A stretch of 64,000 nucleotides of DNA from an uncultured Dehalococcoidia bacterium (GCA_958296225.1 OY282456.1:3162001-3226000); one strand, 5' to 3'. Numbered from the stretch's first letter, positions 1-9,058 are shown. Notes: generated by a model from the letters alone, not told the origin. Translations and numbers: made by a program.

Positions 1-1
1 C

Positions 2-958
2 GATACCACCGAGCGCAAAATTGCCACCACCGTGCAGGGGCAGGACATCAGCTTCCCGGTGATGATTTCCCCCGCCGGCGGCCACGGCAACGCTCACCCC
101 GATGCCGAGTGCGCCACCGCCCGGGGCGCCGGTATGTCCAACACCCTGATGATGTGCAGCACCTCCTCCAATTGCAGCATGGAGGAGATTGCCGCGGCGG
201 CCACCGGCCCGCTGTGGTTCCAGCTCTACCATCGCGGCTACGATATTACCGAGAACCTGGTTAAGCGCGCCGAGGCCGCCGGATTCCGGGCCATCGTCCT
301 CACCGTGGATACTCCGGTGCCAAGTCCCAAAGAGCGGGACGTCCGCAACCGCTACGAGCGCCCCGGCGAGCTGGGCAACTTCCGGGAGCAGCAGGACAAC
401 CTTGCCGCAGTCAGCGGCACCGATGAGTCGCCGCGCTGGGAAATGCCCCAGTCGCCGCCCCTGACCTGGCAAGAGCTGGACTGGCTGCGGAGCCTGACCG
501 ACCTGCCCCTCGTGCTCAAGGGCGTCCGCGTCGCCGAGGATGCGCGCCTGGCCGTTGACCACGGCGTTAACGGCATCCTCGTCTCCACCCACGGCGGCCG
601 CCAGCTGGACAGCACTATGTCCAGCATTGAGATGGTGCCCGAAATCGTCGCCGCCGTCGGCGACAATGCGGAAGTGTACGTTGATTCCGGCGTCCGGCGC
701 GGCAGCGATGTCCTCAAGGCCCTGGCCCTGGGCGCAACTGCGGTAGCAGTGGGCCGCCCGCTCTACTGGGGCCTGGCGGTTAACGGAGCCGAAGGCGTCC
801 ACCATATGCTGGAACTGCTGCGCGAGGAATTCAACCGCGCCATGGCCTACTGCGGCCAGAACAGTGTGGACGACCTGGAGGAGCGGCTCCTCAACGTGCC
901 GCGGGAATGGGGGCCTTTCCGCACGGAGAACGACATCGCAGAGCATCTGCCCTTCTAA
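2..958 (+). CDS. FMN-dependent 2-hydroxyacid oxidase/dehydrogenase, 5' truncated
   Basis: The frame is open at the left edge, so about 50-60 N-terminal residues are missing compared with the usual 350-390; 318 residues are visible. The family oxidises L-2-hydroxyacids such as lactate or glycolate with FMN in a TIM barrel. Visible landmarks are SPAGGHG near the start, the FMN-phosphate region LVLKGV, and THGGRQLD, whose His (codon at 590) is the catalytic base and whose Arg binds the substrate carboxylate. The usual SNHGGRQLD reads STHGGRQLD here. VDSGVRRG and AVGRPLYWG complete the flavin site. A strong hairpin follows the stop. The natural substrate cannot be read from the sequence. Confidence 0.88.
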   Translation, partial: DTTERKIATTVQGQDISFPVMISPAGGHGNAHPDAECATARGAGMSNTLMMCSTSSNCSMEEIAAAATGPLWFQLYHRGYDITENLVKRAEAAGFRAIVLTVDTPVPSPKERDVRNRYERPGELGNFREQQDNLAAVSGTDESPRWEMPQSPPLTWQELDWLRSLTDLPLVLKGVRVAEDARLAVDHGVNGILVSTHGGRQLDSTMSSIEMVPEIVAAVGDNAEVYVDSGVRRGSDVLKALALGATAVAVGRPLYWGLAVNGAEGVHHMLELLREEFNRAMAYCGQNSVDDLEERLLNVPREWGPFRTENDIAEHLPF

Positions 959-982
959 ACCGTCCCACCACTACAGCCACGC

Positions 983-1014
983 AAGGGCGACGCACTGCGT
1001 CGCCCTTATTTTCG
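983..1014. terminator. bidirectional intrinsic terminator
   Basis: A 10-bp perfect stem (AAGGGCGACG at 983-992 and CGTCGCCCTT at 998-1007) with a 5-nt loop is followed by TATTTT. It lies between two convergent genes and should stop the plus-strand oxidase transcript, and less strongly the minus-strand hydrolase transcript. Confidence 0.8.
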
Positions 1015-1027
1015 GGGCGCTGTTTGC

Positions 1028-1825
1028 TTAATCGTCCGCGGCGACCGCTACCGCATTTACGCCAATCTCAGCCAGGAACCCGGCGAGCAAGCCATTAAAA
1101 ACTGCGGGCTGCTCAAAATGCGTTGAATGCGCCGCTTCCGGCACCACTTCCAGCCGGCTGCCCGGTATCAGCCGCTGCACCGCCGCAATCACCGGCGGCG
1201 GGAAAATCCGGTCTTCCGCGCCCACCACCAGCAGCGTGGGAATCGTCAGGTTAGCCAATTCCGCCGCCGACGGCCCGCCGGGATTGCGAAACAACCCCGA
1301 CACTACGCTAACCGGCATTGCCGGATTGATGCGTCCAATCGCGCCGAACAGGAACGTCAACTCCGGCTGGCCGGCGATGAAACCGTCACTCAGCGCCCGC
1401 CGCAGCGGATGCTCCGGCGGATGCACGTCCTCGAGCAGCGACACCACCGACGCATCCCCAATGCCTCCGGTAGTGTCCGCCAGCACCAGCCCGGCCACGC
1501 GCTCCGGGTGCGCCAGCGCGAAACCGAGGCAGGTGACGCCGCCCATGGACTGCGCCACCAAAACCGCGCGCCCGATTTCCAGATAGTCCAGCAGGGCCGC
1601 CAGGTCGGCAGCAAAGGTTGCCGGGTCCGGTTCTCCAAGGGGCCCGCTGGTCAATCCCCACCCCCGGTGGTCAAAGGTGACACAGCGATTTTGGTCTTGA
1701 AACGCCGCCACCTGCTGCCACCAGCTCAGGTGATTTCCGCCGCGCCCGTGGGCAAACACGATGGCCGGCCCGTCGCCGTGGCTCTCGTAAAACAGCTCCG
1801 TCCCGTCAATCGGGGCATAAGGCAT
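1028..1825 (-). CDS. alpha/beta-fold hydrolase
   Basis: A 265-residue single-domain alpha/beta hydrolase. HGRGG (26-30) is the oxyanion region, AQSMGG carries nucleophile Ser93, GAEDRIF carries Asp205, and His233 or His236 in EAAHSTHFEQP completes the triad. There is no signal peptide, so it is cytoplasmic. GGAGG lies 7 nt before the ATG. It is the last gene of a minus-strand run with tenA and the PIG-L gene, which suggests a role in clearing esters or cofactor-derived compounds. The substrate is unknown; an esterase or a C-C hydrolase would both fit. Confidence 0.85.
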   Translation of the reverse strand: MPYAPIDGTELFYESHGDGPAIVFAHGRGGNHLSWWQQVAAFQDQNRCVTFDHRGWGLTSGPLGEPDPATFAADLAALLDYLEIGRAVLVAQSMGGVTCLGFALAHPERVAGLVLADTTGGIGDASVVSLLEDVHPPEHPLRRALSDGFIAGQPELTFLFGAIGRINPAMPVSVVSGLFRNPGGPSAAELANLTIPTLLVVGAEDRIFPPPVIAAVQRLIPGSRLEVVPEAAHSTHFEQPAVFNGLLAGFLAEIGVNAVAVAADD

Positions 1826-1897
1826 ATCAGCACCTCCGGTTTGCGAATAAACCCGGCTCTCTCAGGGTGAGGGATAGGGGCGGGGGTTAGGCGGCGG

Positions 1898-2551
1898 CTA
1901 AACCGCCCACTGCTCCCGCCGGTAGGCCGCATCCCAAAACATATACTCGTACCGGCTGCTGACGATGAAGGCGTACCGCATCGCCTCCCGTTCCTGCCGG
2001 CCCACCCGCGCGGCCATCTCGTCCACAAACCCCGTCCAGGCGTCCACGCTGGATTGCAAAAATCCCTCCACGTAGAAACGTGTCCACTGCCCGTAGAGCG
2101 GATGCTCCGACGGCCCGACCTCATCTTTCAGCAAGTGGTACGTCCACGGACACGGCAGCAGCGCCGCCGCCGTTGGCCCCAGGCCGTGCATGGCGGCGAT
2201 GGCCAGCATATGATTGACGTAAGCCGTGTTGGTCGGCGAGCGCGGCGTATTCTCAACGCCGGCCATGGTCAACCCGGCCGACTCAATCAGCCGGTGATGC
2301 AGGGGGCGCTCCACCGGGGTCATCACACGGTGGGCCAGCTGCTGCAACAGTTCGGAATCCGGCGACTTGGCCAAAGCCATGGCCACCCCGCGCCCGAACC
2401 CTTCCAGGTAGTGATAATCCTGCCCCAGATAGTATTGAAAAGTCTCCAGAGGCAGCGTTCCGTCCTTGATTTCACGCAAAAACGGATGCCGGAAAATCGC
2501 ATCCCAAATCGGCTGCGCCTCGCCGCGCAGTTGCTCGCTGAAACCGGCCAT
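1898..2551 (-). CDS. tenA: TenA family thiaminase II / aminopyrimidine aminohydrolase
   Basis: A 217-residue all-helical TenA/PQQC-fold protein. TenA hydrolyses the amino group of aminopyrimidines released from degraded thiamine so that they can re-enter thiamine synthesis. Residues matching the Bacillus subtilis active site are visible: Asp45 in GQDYHY, Cys134 in PCPWTY and Glu202 in SSRYEYMFWD. GGAG precedes the ATG. It lies 16 nt downstream of the PIG-L gene and in the same direction. No thiamine riboswitch or other thiamine gene is nearby, so salvage within this operon, or a divergent TenA substrate, are both possible. Confidence 0.85.
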   Translation of the reverse strand: MAGFSEQLRGEAQPIWDAIFRHPFLREIKDGTLPLETFQYYLGQDYHYLEGFGRGVAMALAKSPDSELLQQLAHRVMTPVERPLHHRLIESAGLTMAGVENTPRSPTNTAYVNHMLAIAAMHGLGPTAAALLPCPWTYHLLKDEVGPSEHPLYGQWTRFYVEGFLQSSVDAWTGFVDEMAARVGRQEREAMRYAFIVSSRYEYMFWDAAYRREQWAV

Positions 2552-2567
2552 CGTTTATTCTCCAAAT

Positions 2568-3314
2568 CTAAAATGGCTCGTTGATGAGCACCAGTTCGGC
2601 ATAGGAAGCGTACTCGCATCCAAAGGCCGCGCCGGCGTCGCGGGCGTGCGCCGTCAGAAATTGAAAGGGGCCGTCGCCCACGTCGCCCAGGTTTTCCAGA
2701 TATACCTTGTGCTCCCGCAGCGAGGCTAACCCGGTTTCCCAATGCCCGGAAACGTCCACCGCGTGGGTGGGCGCCGTAGAACCGAACACCGCCACGAACC
2801 GCACCTCGTGCCACGGCTCATGGCCTTCCGCCAGCAACTCCGGGAATATCCAGCGATTGCCGGCATCCCGCGCCGCGTCAAAGGTGGCCAGGCCCACCCA
2901 GCGGTGGTCGGCCATATTCAGGTGTCCGCTGAAAAACTGCAAGTGGTGGTTGATGGTAATGAGCACGTCGGGCCGGTGTTGGCGTATCGCCCGGCTCAAA
3001 TCCCGACGCAAGGGCAGCCCGTACTCAATCATACCGTCTGCGTGGGCCAGGAACTCCACCGTATCCACGCCGACCACACGGGCGCTGTTCACTTCCTCCT
3101 GCGCGCGCAGCGGCCCCACTTCCGACGGGTGCATCCCGTCGATTCCCGCCTCGCCTTTGCTTGCCATAACGTAAGCGATGCGCTTGCCCTGGGCCGTCCA
3201 CTTGGCAATCGCCGCCGCCGCGCCGTATTCCAGGTCGTCGGGGTGGGCCACGATGGCCAGACCCGTCTGCCAGTTTTCAGGCACCGCTATCGTTGGCGCC
3301 GTCGGTTGCTGCAT
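2568..3314 (-). CDS. PIG-L/LmbE family zinc deacetylase
   Basis: 248 residues from the ATG at 3314, chosen because GAGG lies just upstream; a longer reading to 3437 adds a basic, non-conserved extension overlapping the next gene. The family removes N-acetyl groups from amino sugars (GlcNAc-PI, mycothiol or bacillithiol precursors). The zinc motif AHPDD (residues 23-27) and a later His in NMADHR are visible. VMASKGEAGIDG is the usual loop after the second strand. It sits between a MaoC-like gene and tenA. The substrate cannot be assigned. Confidence 0.85.
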   Translation of the reverse strand: MQQPTAPTIAVPENWQTGLAIVAHPDDLEYGAAAAIAKWTAQGKRIAYVMASKGEAGIDGMHPSEVGPLRAQEEVNSARVVGVDTVEFLAHADGMIEYGLPLRRDLSRAIRQHRPDVLITINHHLQFFSGHLNMADHRWVGLATFDAARDAGNRWIFPELLAEGHEPWHEVRFVAVFGSTAPTHAVDVSGHWETGLASLREHKVYLENLGDVGDGPFQFLTAHARDAGAAFGCEYASYAELVLINEPF

Positions 3315-3387
3315 AAATCTACCTCGCCTGGTTATGGCGCGAACGCCGGCAGCGTCCGCGCCAATTTTGGAAAGCCGGAACATAGTA

Positions 3388-4224
3388 TCAGAGCAAACGC
3401 GGACTAGGCACCTTAACCACGGCCTCACCCGTCGCAACCCTGGCGTGCGATTGATTCGATACCGAAATCACAATCCGGCGGGTCAGGACGCCGCAAGCGT
3501 CGGCGTCGCATCCGATGACCACCGCCGCGCCGGACAGGACATCCCCAGGCGCAACAGCGCCCCGGTACGCCGCCGATAATTGGCCGCCCCACCAAAAATC
3601 GTCACCGAAATGGCCGCTAATCCGGCCCTCCAGCCATCCGGCTATCATCCCCGCCAGTCCGTTGGCATCATCGGCCGCCGCGACGCCGGCCAGGCTGCGG
3701 CCCAGCCGGCGGTAATCAGCCAACCCTGCTCCATCATCGGGCAGTGCCAGCCGGCCCAGCGCAAAGCAATCCCCAACCAGCCCATCCGCCAAACTGCCGG
3801 CGTCGGATGCCGCCGGCAGCCGTACCGAACCGCCACTGAGCGGCCCGGCATCCGGTCGGCCCACTATGAAGGCGGCCTCCGAGCGCAGAATCTCCGTGCC
3901 AATTTCGTCAACGGCAAATGCGGCGACTCGCAGCCACGGCCAGCCGCTCCTTGCCCGCAGCTCCCGCAGCCAGCCGCCCACCTGCACCCGACGCCCCAAA
4001 ACCGGCGGACGCAGGAAATGGAACCGCTGCCAAACCGTGGTTAACGGCGCCGAGCCGCAACGATGCGACAGCAAAGCCCGGCAGTCATCCGCCGCCAGGT
4101 TCGGATAACGCGCCGGCTCGCCCACCAGTCGCCGGTACGCGCTCAAGGCGGCAGCATCAATTACGTATTCCAGATGGCCGAGCTGGTCGCCAACCTGCAA
4201 GCCGCCGGGGGCCGCCCCGGCCAT
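3388..4224 (-). CDS. MaoC-like double hot-dog protein
   Basis: 278 residues from the ATG at 4224, which overlaps the upstream TPR stop as TAATG, so translation is probably coupled. The N-terminal part (QVGDQLGHLEYVID, then a long linker and PLTTVWQRFHFLRPP) looks like the N-terminal hot-dog of MaoC-type hydratases. The C-terminal half holds a second hot-dog (HFGDDFWWGGQLSAAYRGAVAPGDVL). The usual hydratase signature D-x-N-P-x-H is not visible, so catalysis is uncertain. Family placement is by fold-like pattern only; a ligand-binding or thioester-recognition role is possible. Confidence 0.55.
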   Translation of the reverse strand: MAGAAPGGLQVGDQLGHLEYVIDAAALSAYRRLVGEPARYPNLAADDCRALLSHRCGSAPLTTVWQRFHFLRPPVLGRRVQVGGWLRELRARSGWPWLRVAAFAVDEIGTEILRSEAAFIVGRPDAGPLSGGSVRLPAASDAGSLADGLVGDCFALGRLALPDDGAGLADYRRLGRSLAGVAAADDANGLAGMIAGWLEGRISGHFGDDFWWGGQLSAAYRGAVAPGDVLSGAAVVIGCDADACGVLTRRIVISVSNQSHARVATGEAVVKVPSPRLL

Positions 4225-5270
4225 TATGCGGAACCGCCGGCGCGCCGGGCGTATTCCAGCAAATCGGAGGCGGCCGCCGCCTCGTTGCCCAGCGCCCGAT
4301 TCGCCAAACCCCTTCCCCGGTAAGCGTCGGCCAGATTGGCGTTCAGCTGCACCGCCCGGTCGAAGGCTGCGACCGCCGCCGGGTAATCGCCCAAAGCGGC
4401 CCGGGAGTTGCCCACGGACAGCCAAACCCCGGCCAGCGCATCGTTGCGCGCCAGGGCCGCCTCGTACTCAGCGATGGCCGCCTCATGTTCCCCCAGGTCG
4501 GCCCGCGCCACGCCACGGTTGTGGTACAGCGTGGCCGTATCCATGCCGCACGCCTGCGCGGTGTCGAAATCGGCGATAGCGTCCGCTGGCTCGCCCCGGT
4601 TGCGCCTGGCGATGCCCCGGTTGTACAGCGCGTTGGCAAAGGCGGGCACCAGGGCGATGGCCGCGTCGTAATCGGCAATCGCCGCGTCGTAATCCCGGAG
4701 GTCGCTGTGCAGATTGCCGCGGGCGTAGCGGTAGTCGGGCTCCGACGGGCGCAGTGCGATGGCCCGGTCATAGTAGGCCAGCGCCGTGTCACGCGCTCCC
4801 GTGTCCCGGTAAGCGATGCCCAGGTTGTACTGCGCGTTGGCGTGCTCCGGGTTGATTCGGATGCAGGCCAGGAAATCGGCAATCGCGTCCTGGTATCGGC
4901 CCAGCGAAATACGGGCCACGCCCCGGGCGTAGTAGTAATCGGCATCGTCGGGTTCCAGCGCGATGGCAGCCGTGTAGTCGCTGATGGCATCCTCGTAAAA
5001 TCCCAAGTGCCGCCGTACCACGCCCCGCGCGTAGTAAGGCACCGGGTATTGCGGGTCAGCCATGATGGCCCGCGTGTAATCGGCAATTGCCCGGTTCAAG
5101 TTCCCGCCGTTGCGGTAAGCCAATCCACGGTAATAGTAGGCCGGGGCGAAATCATCGTTCAGTTCCAGCGCGCTGTTGAAATCGTCAATGGCGGCGTTCA
5201 GCTGCCCCGCCCGTAGCGCCAGCTGGCCCCGCGCGGTATAGTGAAATTCGGTAGGCAGGTCGCCCGGCAT
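4224..5270 (-). CDS. tetratricopeptide (TPR) repeat protein
   Basis: 348 residues made almost wholly of about nine or ten 34-residue TPR units. Each repeats a pattern like YYxRGxAxxxxGxxxxAIxDYxxAIxL, for example at AYYYRGLAYRNGG and YYYARGVARISLG. There is no signal peptide or membrane segment, so it should be a cytoplasmic protein-interaction scaffold. The start is the ATG at 5270; a TTG at 5276 is the alternative and neither has a clear Shine-Dalgarno. It follows the GNAT gene by 9-15 nt and overlaps the MaoC-like gene by one base, so the three are probably one operon. No partner can be named. Confidence 0.85.
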   Translation of the reverse strand: MPGDLPTEFHYTARGQLALRAGQLNAAIDDFNSALELNDDFAPAYYYRGLAYRNGGNLNRAIADYTRAIMADPQYPVPYYARGVVRRHLGFYEDAISDYTAAIALEPDDADYYYARGVARISLGRYQDAIADFLACIRINPEHANAQYNLGIAYRDTGARDTALAYYDRAIALRPSEPDYRYARGNLHSDLRDYDAAIADYDAAIALVPAFANALYNRGIARRNRGEPADAIADFDTAQACGMDTATLYHNRGVARADLGEHEAAIAEYEAALARNDALAGVWLSVGNSRAALGDYPAAVAAFDRAVQLNANLADAYRGRGLANRALGNEAAAASDLLEYARRAGGSA

Positions 5271-5285
5271 AAGCAACGTCGCCAG

Positions 5286-5756
5286 TCAGCCGGCGGGCTG
5301 GAATTCCGTCAGGTACATATCGTATTGCGAGTGGGCCATTCCCAGCGACTCGTAGGTTCGTTTGGCCCCCGCATTGCCGCGCATCACGTAGAGACGCAGC
5401 CCGTGCACGTCGCCGCGCGCGTCAGCCAACTCGCGCAGATGGCGGTAAAGGCTGCTGAAAACCCCGGCGCGGCGGTACTCCGGCAGTACGTACACCGACT
5501 GAATCCACCAAATCCAGCCGTTGCGCCAGTCGCTCCATTCGTAAGTGACCATCAGCTGGCCGGCCGGGTTCCCGTCAACCAGGGCCAGCAGGTAGAAAGC
5601 CTTGCCGGCGTCCGCCAGGGCCGCCGCCACCCCGGCGGTCAGCACGTCCTTGTCCAGCGCGACGGCTTCGGATTCCAGCGCCATCGCCGCGTTGAATTCG
5701 GCAACGACAGCCACGTCCTCCGGCATTGCAATGCGAATTTGCGGCAAACTTGTCAT
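5286..5756 (-). CDS. GNAT family N-acetyltransferase
   Basis: 156 residues from the ATG at 5756, chosen because GGGG lies 8 nt upstream; ATGs further upstream lack spacing. It has the GNAT order: an N-terminal strand (IRIAMPEDVAVV), a beta-4 strand ending in IQSVYVLPEYRR, the acetyl-CoA loop RRAGVFSSLYRHL (Q/R-x-x-G-x-G/A type), and a C-terminal GNAGAKRTYESLGM motif. This fits a small-molecule or protein acetyltransferase. It is the first gene of a minus-strand run and is preceded by a good sigma-70 promoter. Confidence 0.88.
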   Translation of the reverse strand: MTSLPQIRIAMPEDVAVVAEFNAAMALESEAVALDKDVLTAGVAAALADAGKAFYLLALVDGNPAGQLMVTYEWSDWRNGWIWWIQSVYVLPEYRRAGVFSSLYRHLRELADARGDVHGLRLYVMRGNAGAKRTYESLGMAHSQYDMYLTEFQPAG

Positions 5757-5791
5757 AATCATCCCCGAACCGGATTGTACCATCGCACTGA

Positions 5792-5820
5792 TTCTAATGA
5801 CCTGCGCTATAATAGGCAAC
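5792..5820 (-). promoter_or_regulatory. sigma-70 promoter for the GNAT operon
   Basis: On the minus strand, TTGCCT (5815-5820) and TAGAAT (5792-5797) are separated by exactly 17 bp, about 35 nt before the GNAT start. A TATAAT at 5808-5813 on the plus strand, with no clear -35 box, probably serves the divergent M20 peptidase, so this is a shared divergent promoter region. Confidence 0.5.
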
Positions 5821-5854
5821 CTAACCGCCACTGCCAGCCCAGCGAGGTGCCCCA

Positions 5855-6937
5855 ATGCCCAACCAGGAACGACTGATTAACGATTTCTGCGACTTGGTTC
5901 GCATCGACAGCCCCTCCGGTGAGGAATGGGACGTGGCGTTGCACGTATCCGAGCGCCTTGCCAATCTGGGTTTCCAGGTCGCCCGCGACGACCACGGCAA
6001 CGTCATCGCCCGCGAGGACGGCGACCGGCCCCTGCTGCTTTCCGCCCACATGGATACCGTGGATCCGGGCCGCAGCATCCGGCCCCAGGTTACGGGCGAG
6101 CGCATCACCTCCGACCGCAACACTATCCTGGGCGGGGACTGCAAGGCCGGCGTCGCCGCAATCCTGGAGGCGCTGCAAACCGTCCACGATGCGGGCCGGC
6201 CCCGCCGTCCCGTGCAGGTGGTGTTCACCCGCGGCGAGGAAATCGGACTGGTCGGCGCATCCAACCTGGATTTCTCGATGATTACCAGCGCCGAGGCGGT
6301 GGTGTTTGACGGCAACGGCCCGGTCAACACCATCACCGGCGGCAGTCCTACCTATATGGCCTTCGACATCAACATCCGGGGCCGGGGCGCCCACGCCGGG
6401 GTCGAGCCGGAAAAGGGGCTGTCGGCCATCAAAATCGCCAGCGACATCATCGCCGAGCTGCCCCAGGGCCGCATTGACCACGAAACCACTTTCAACGTGG
6501 CCACCATCACCGGCGGCACCGTCCGCAACGCCGTTCCCTCCGAAGCGGCCGTAACCGGCGAGTTTCGCAGTATGAACGTGGAATCGCTGGAACTGCTGCG
6601 GATGCAGCTCCTCGCCGCCGTCGGCAGCATCCGCGGTCGCTACAACGAGGCGGAGATTACCGAAAACCTGGAAATGATGTTCCAGATGTACCGCCTTGAC
6701 CCCAATGAGGCCACCGCCCAACTGGTGACCCGCGTGATGCGCGACATGGGCCTGGAGCCGAACATTCAGCCCTCCGGCGGCGGCACCGACGGCAACGTGT
6801 TCCGGCTCAACGGCATTGAGAGCGTGGTGGTGGGGATGTCCACCAACCTGATGCATACCATTGACGAGTATGTGGTTATTCCCGACCTGATGAACACCGC
6901 CCGCTTCTGCGAGGAGCTGATGGCCTTCGGCGCCTGA
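5855..6937 (+). CDS. M20 family metallopeptidase (PepT/tripeptidase-like)
   Basis: 360 residues with the di-zinc co-catalytic M20 layout: SAHMDTV gives the first His and the Asp after it, GGDCKAG the bridging Asp, FTRGEEIG the Glu pair, and a late MHTIDEYV the last His. A central dimerisation/lid domain begins at GSPTYMAFDINIRGRGAHAG. FDGNG and GGGTDGN are typical of the PepT-like peptidase branch. GAGG lies upstream of the ATG and TATAAT lies at 5808-5813. It is probably a cytoplasmic aminopeptidase for short peptides. Confidence 0.88.
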   Translation: MPNQERLINDFCDLVRIDSPSGEEWDVALHVSERLANLGFQVARDDHGNVIAREDGDRPLLLSAHMDTVDPGRSIRPQVTGERITSDRNTILGGDCKAGVAAILEALQTVHDAGRPRRPVQVVFTRGEEIGLVGASNLDFSMITSAEAVVFDGNGPVNTITGGSPTYMAFDINIRGRGAHAGVEPEKGLSAIKIASDIIAELPQGRIDHETTFNVATITGGTVRNAVPSEAAVTGEFRSMNVESLELLRMQLLAAVGSIRGRYNEAEITENLEMMFQMYRLDPNEATAQLVTRVMRDMGLEPNIQPSGGGTDGNVFRLNGIESVVVGMSTNLMHTIDEYVVIPDLMNTARFCEELMAFGA

Positions 6938-6961
6938 TGGCAAATCACCGCCGACGGCGCC

Positions 6962-6984
6962 GGGGCGGGCTGCAAATCCGCCCC
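6962..6984. terminator. hairpin between convergent genes
   Basis: GGGGCGG at 6962-6968 pairs with CCGCCCC at 6978-6984 around a 9-nt loop, between the M20 gene and the convergent RNase D gene, whose stop codon it touches. There is no U-run. It resembles the GGGGCGAA-type palindromes found elsewhere in the window and may be one of them acting as a terminator. Confidence 0.4.
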
Positions 6985-8111
6985 TACTGCCAAACAACGA
7001 CCCGGCGCAACCCGTCTCCAAACTCGGCGCGCTGCCACCGCCGCACCTCCCCCGCGCCGCCGGCCAGTTCGTCATCCAACCCGTCCTGGCGCAGCGCGAT
7101 TCTTTCCAGGCTTGGCGTGGGCCAGACGTGGCTAACCGCCAGACCCAATTCCCGGCCTAACGCAGCGCGCCACTGCTTCAACGACTTCAGCCGCGCCCGT
7201 CGTTCCGGCGTCCAGGCGTCGTAGTTGGCCTCGGGCCGGACGGGCTTGGGGACTTCGGGATTGGCCATCCCCCGTTGGATAGCCTCCATCAACTCGCCAT
7301 AGCAGCGCTGGGCCAGCATCCCGCCAACCCCATGGGGCGCCGCGCCGCCGGCCTGGGCCAGTTCCAGCAGGTCGTCGTTGCTGGCGGCCAGCGTCGGCGG
7401 CAGGTCCCACACGCAGGCTTTGCCGTCGCGAAAGGCGTAGAGTTCCTGCAAAATCGTGGCCTGCCGGGGGTTCAGGCCATCCCACCCCCGCACGCGGCGG
7501 TAGGCCGTTTCCAGCGGCTCATCCGGCGGATGGCGCAGCCCCTGGACGCGCGCGCATTCTTCCCGCACCCACCCGGTGCGTCCCAGCTTGTCCAGCCGAT
7601 ACCCCAGCTCATCGGCCAGCGGCAGGAGATGATGCACGTCGCTGGCGGCGTAGTCCAGAGCCGGCCCGGACAACGGGCGCAACCCCCAGTGCGATACCTG
7701 TAGCCGGGGGTCTTTGGGAATCGCCACCCCGCAAAATTCGTCCAGCACCGCCCCCAGATTCGGGCGCGCCACCCCCAGAAACCGCGCCGCTAACCCGGTA
7801 TCAAACAGATTGTTGATTGAGAAGCCAAAATCGCGGTCAAAGTACCGGATGTCCTCTTCGCACCCGTGCAGTATCTTGACGACGGAATCATCGGCCAACA
7901 GCCGCCCCAATTCCGAAAGGTCTTTTACCGCGAGGGGGTCCAGCAGGTAAGTTCCCCGCCCGTCCGCAATCTGAATCAGGCAGATGCGCTCCCGGTAGGC
8001 GAACCGCCCGTTGCGCTCCGTATCCAGGGCGAGGCGCGGGGCGCGGCCCAACGCCGGCGCCACCGCGTCCCAATCGCCCTGCTCGCTGATATATCGATAT
8101 TGATTCCGCAA
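6984..8111 (-). CDS. rnd: ribonuclease D-like 3'-5' exonuclease with HRDC domain
   Basis: 375 residues from a TTG at 8111, preceded by GGGAAGG; the frame stays open to 8216, but TACACT at about 8163-8168 looks like a -10 box on this strand and argues for the shorter start. The DEDD exonuclease domain is complete: DTE in LALDTERNG, the third Asp in HGCEEDIRYF, and YAASDVHHL with the Tyr and last Asp. HRDC-like helices follow from about residue 190 (LNPRQATILQELYAFRD and beyond). RNase D trims 3' ends of tRNA and other small RNAs. It converges with the M20 peptidase. Confidence 0.9.
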   Translation of the reverse strand: MRNQYRYISEQGDWDAVAPALGRAPRLALDTERNGRFAYRERICLIQIADGRGTYLLDPLAVKDLSELGRLLADDSVVKILHGCEEDIRYFDRDFGFSINNLFDTGLAARFLGVARPNLGAVLDEFCGVAIPKDPRLQVSHWGLRPLSGPALDYAASDVHHLLPLADELGYRLDKLGRTGWVREECARVQGLRHPPDEPLETAYRRVRGWDGLNPRQATILQELYAFRDGKACVWDLPPTLAASNDDLLELAQAGGAAPHGVGGMLAQRCYGELMEAIQRGMANPEVPKPVRPEANYDAWTPERRARLKSLKQWRAALGRELGLAVSHVWPTPSLERIALRQDGLDDELAGGAGEVRRWQRAEFGDGLRRVVVWQ

Positions 8112-8266
8112 GCGACCTTCCCGATAACTGACTGGCCTGGCAGCAACTATTTGCGACGGCGCCAGTGTAGCACATTTAACCCCGACGCCGGAGCGGTGGG
8201 CCGACGCCATTGCCATCGCCTCACCGTGCTATACTCGGCGCATCCTCCACAAGGAGCAGCCAGAAT

Positions 8267-9049
8267 ATGAGCGGCGCAGACCTGAAAAATACCCTGCAAC
8301 AGGGTGGCCGTATCTTCGGCACGATGATTAGCATTAACCGCAGTCCCCGCTGGATACCCGTCCTGGACGGCGTGGGCCTGGACTATGTCATTATCGACAC
8401 CGAGCACAGCCCCCGCAGCCGTGGCGAATTGGGCGACTACCTCACCATGTTCAGCACCATCAGCGTTGTGCCCATCGTGCGCATTCCCATCCCCGATTCC
8501 CACTATGTGACCATGGCCATTGACGCCGGCGCCCAGGGCATACTCGCGCCTTACTGTGAGACCGTGGACCAAGTGCGGGAGGTAGTCAAAGCGGCCAAGT
8601 TCCGCCCGCTCAAAGGCGCCGCCGCCGAGCAGGCTTTGGAATCCGGTCAATTCCCCAGCGATGCCAGCCAGGACTACCTGGCAGCCCGCAACCGCGACAA
8701 CATCTGCATCATTGGCATCGAAAGCCAGGCCGCCGTGGACAACCTGGACGCCATTCTGGACGTGCCGCACATCGACGCCGTTTTCGTCGGCCCCAACGAT
8801 ATGAGCATCTCCCTGGGCGTTCCCGACGACTACGCCCAGGAAATCTACAAAACCACCGTCAAGGGCATTATCGACAAGTGCGAAAAGCGCAGCCTGCCCA
8901 CCCTGGTGCACCATCAGACCCCGGAACTTTCCGAATACTGGATTGAGCAAGGCGCGCGGTTCGTTCTGCACGGCACCGACCGGCGGGCGCTGGCCGAGGG
9001 TTTCCGCAGGGAGTTCAGCCGGCTCAGGGATAAAGCCGCCAGCCTGTAA
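8267..9049 (+). CDS. HpcH/HpaI aldolase family protein
   Basis: 260 residues from the ATG at 8267, preceded by AAGGAG. The TIM-barrel HpaI features are present: DTEHSPRS (first metal-side segment), PIVRIP with the substrate Arg, AGAQGILAPY, GIESQAAVDNLD with the metal-binding Glu, and FVGPNDMS with the metal-binding Asp. The family cleaves or forms 4-hydroxy-2-oxoacids such as 2,4-dihydroxyheptenedioate. TATACT lies about 35 nt upstream but the -35 is poor. Three more distant CitE-like relatives lie at 58640-61600. Confidence 0.88.
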   Translation: MSGADLKNTLQQGGRIFGTMISINRSPRWIPVLDGVGLDYVIIDTEHSPRSRGELGDYLTMFSTISVVPIVRIPIPDSHYVTMAIDAGAQGILAPYCETVDQVREVVKAAKFRPLKGAAAEQALESGQFPSDASQDYLAARNRDNICIIGIESQAAVDNLDAILDVPHIDAVFVGPNDMSISLGVPDDYAQEIYKTTVKGIIDKCEKRSLPTLVHHQTPELSEYWIEQGARFVLHGTDRRALAEGFRREFSRLRDKAASL

Positions 9050-9058
9050 CCTGCGGCA

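Noticed and set aside
1898..3314. TPP riboswitch in front of tenA
   Set aside because: tenA follows the PIG-L gene by 16 nt and no TPP aptamer-like sequence is visible upstream of the operon.
3918..5216. 432-residue plus-strand frame opposite the MaoC-like and TPR genes
   Set aside because: It mirrors TPR periodicity (repeated VRR/VHGQ-like units), which is expected for an antisense of a repeat protein.
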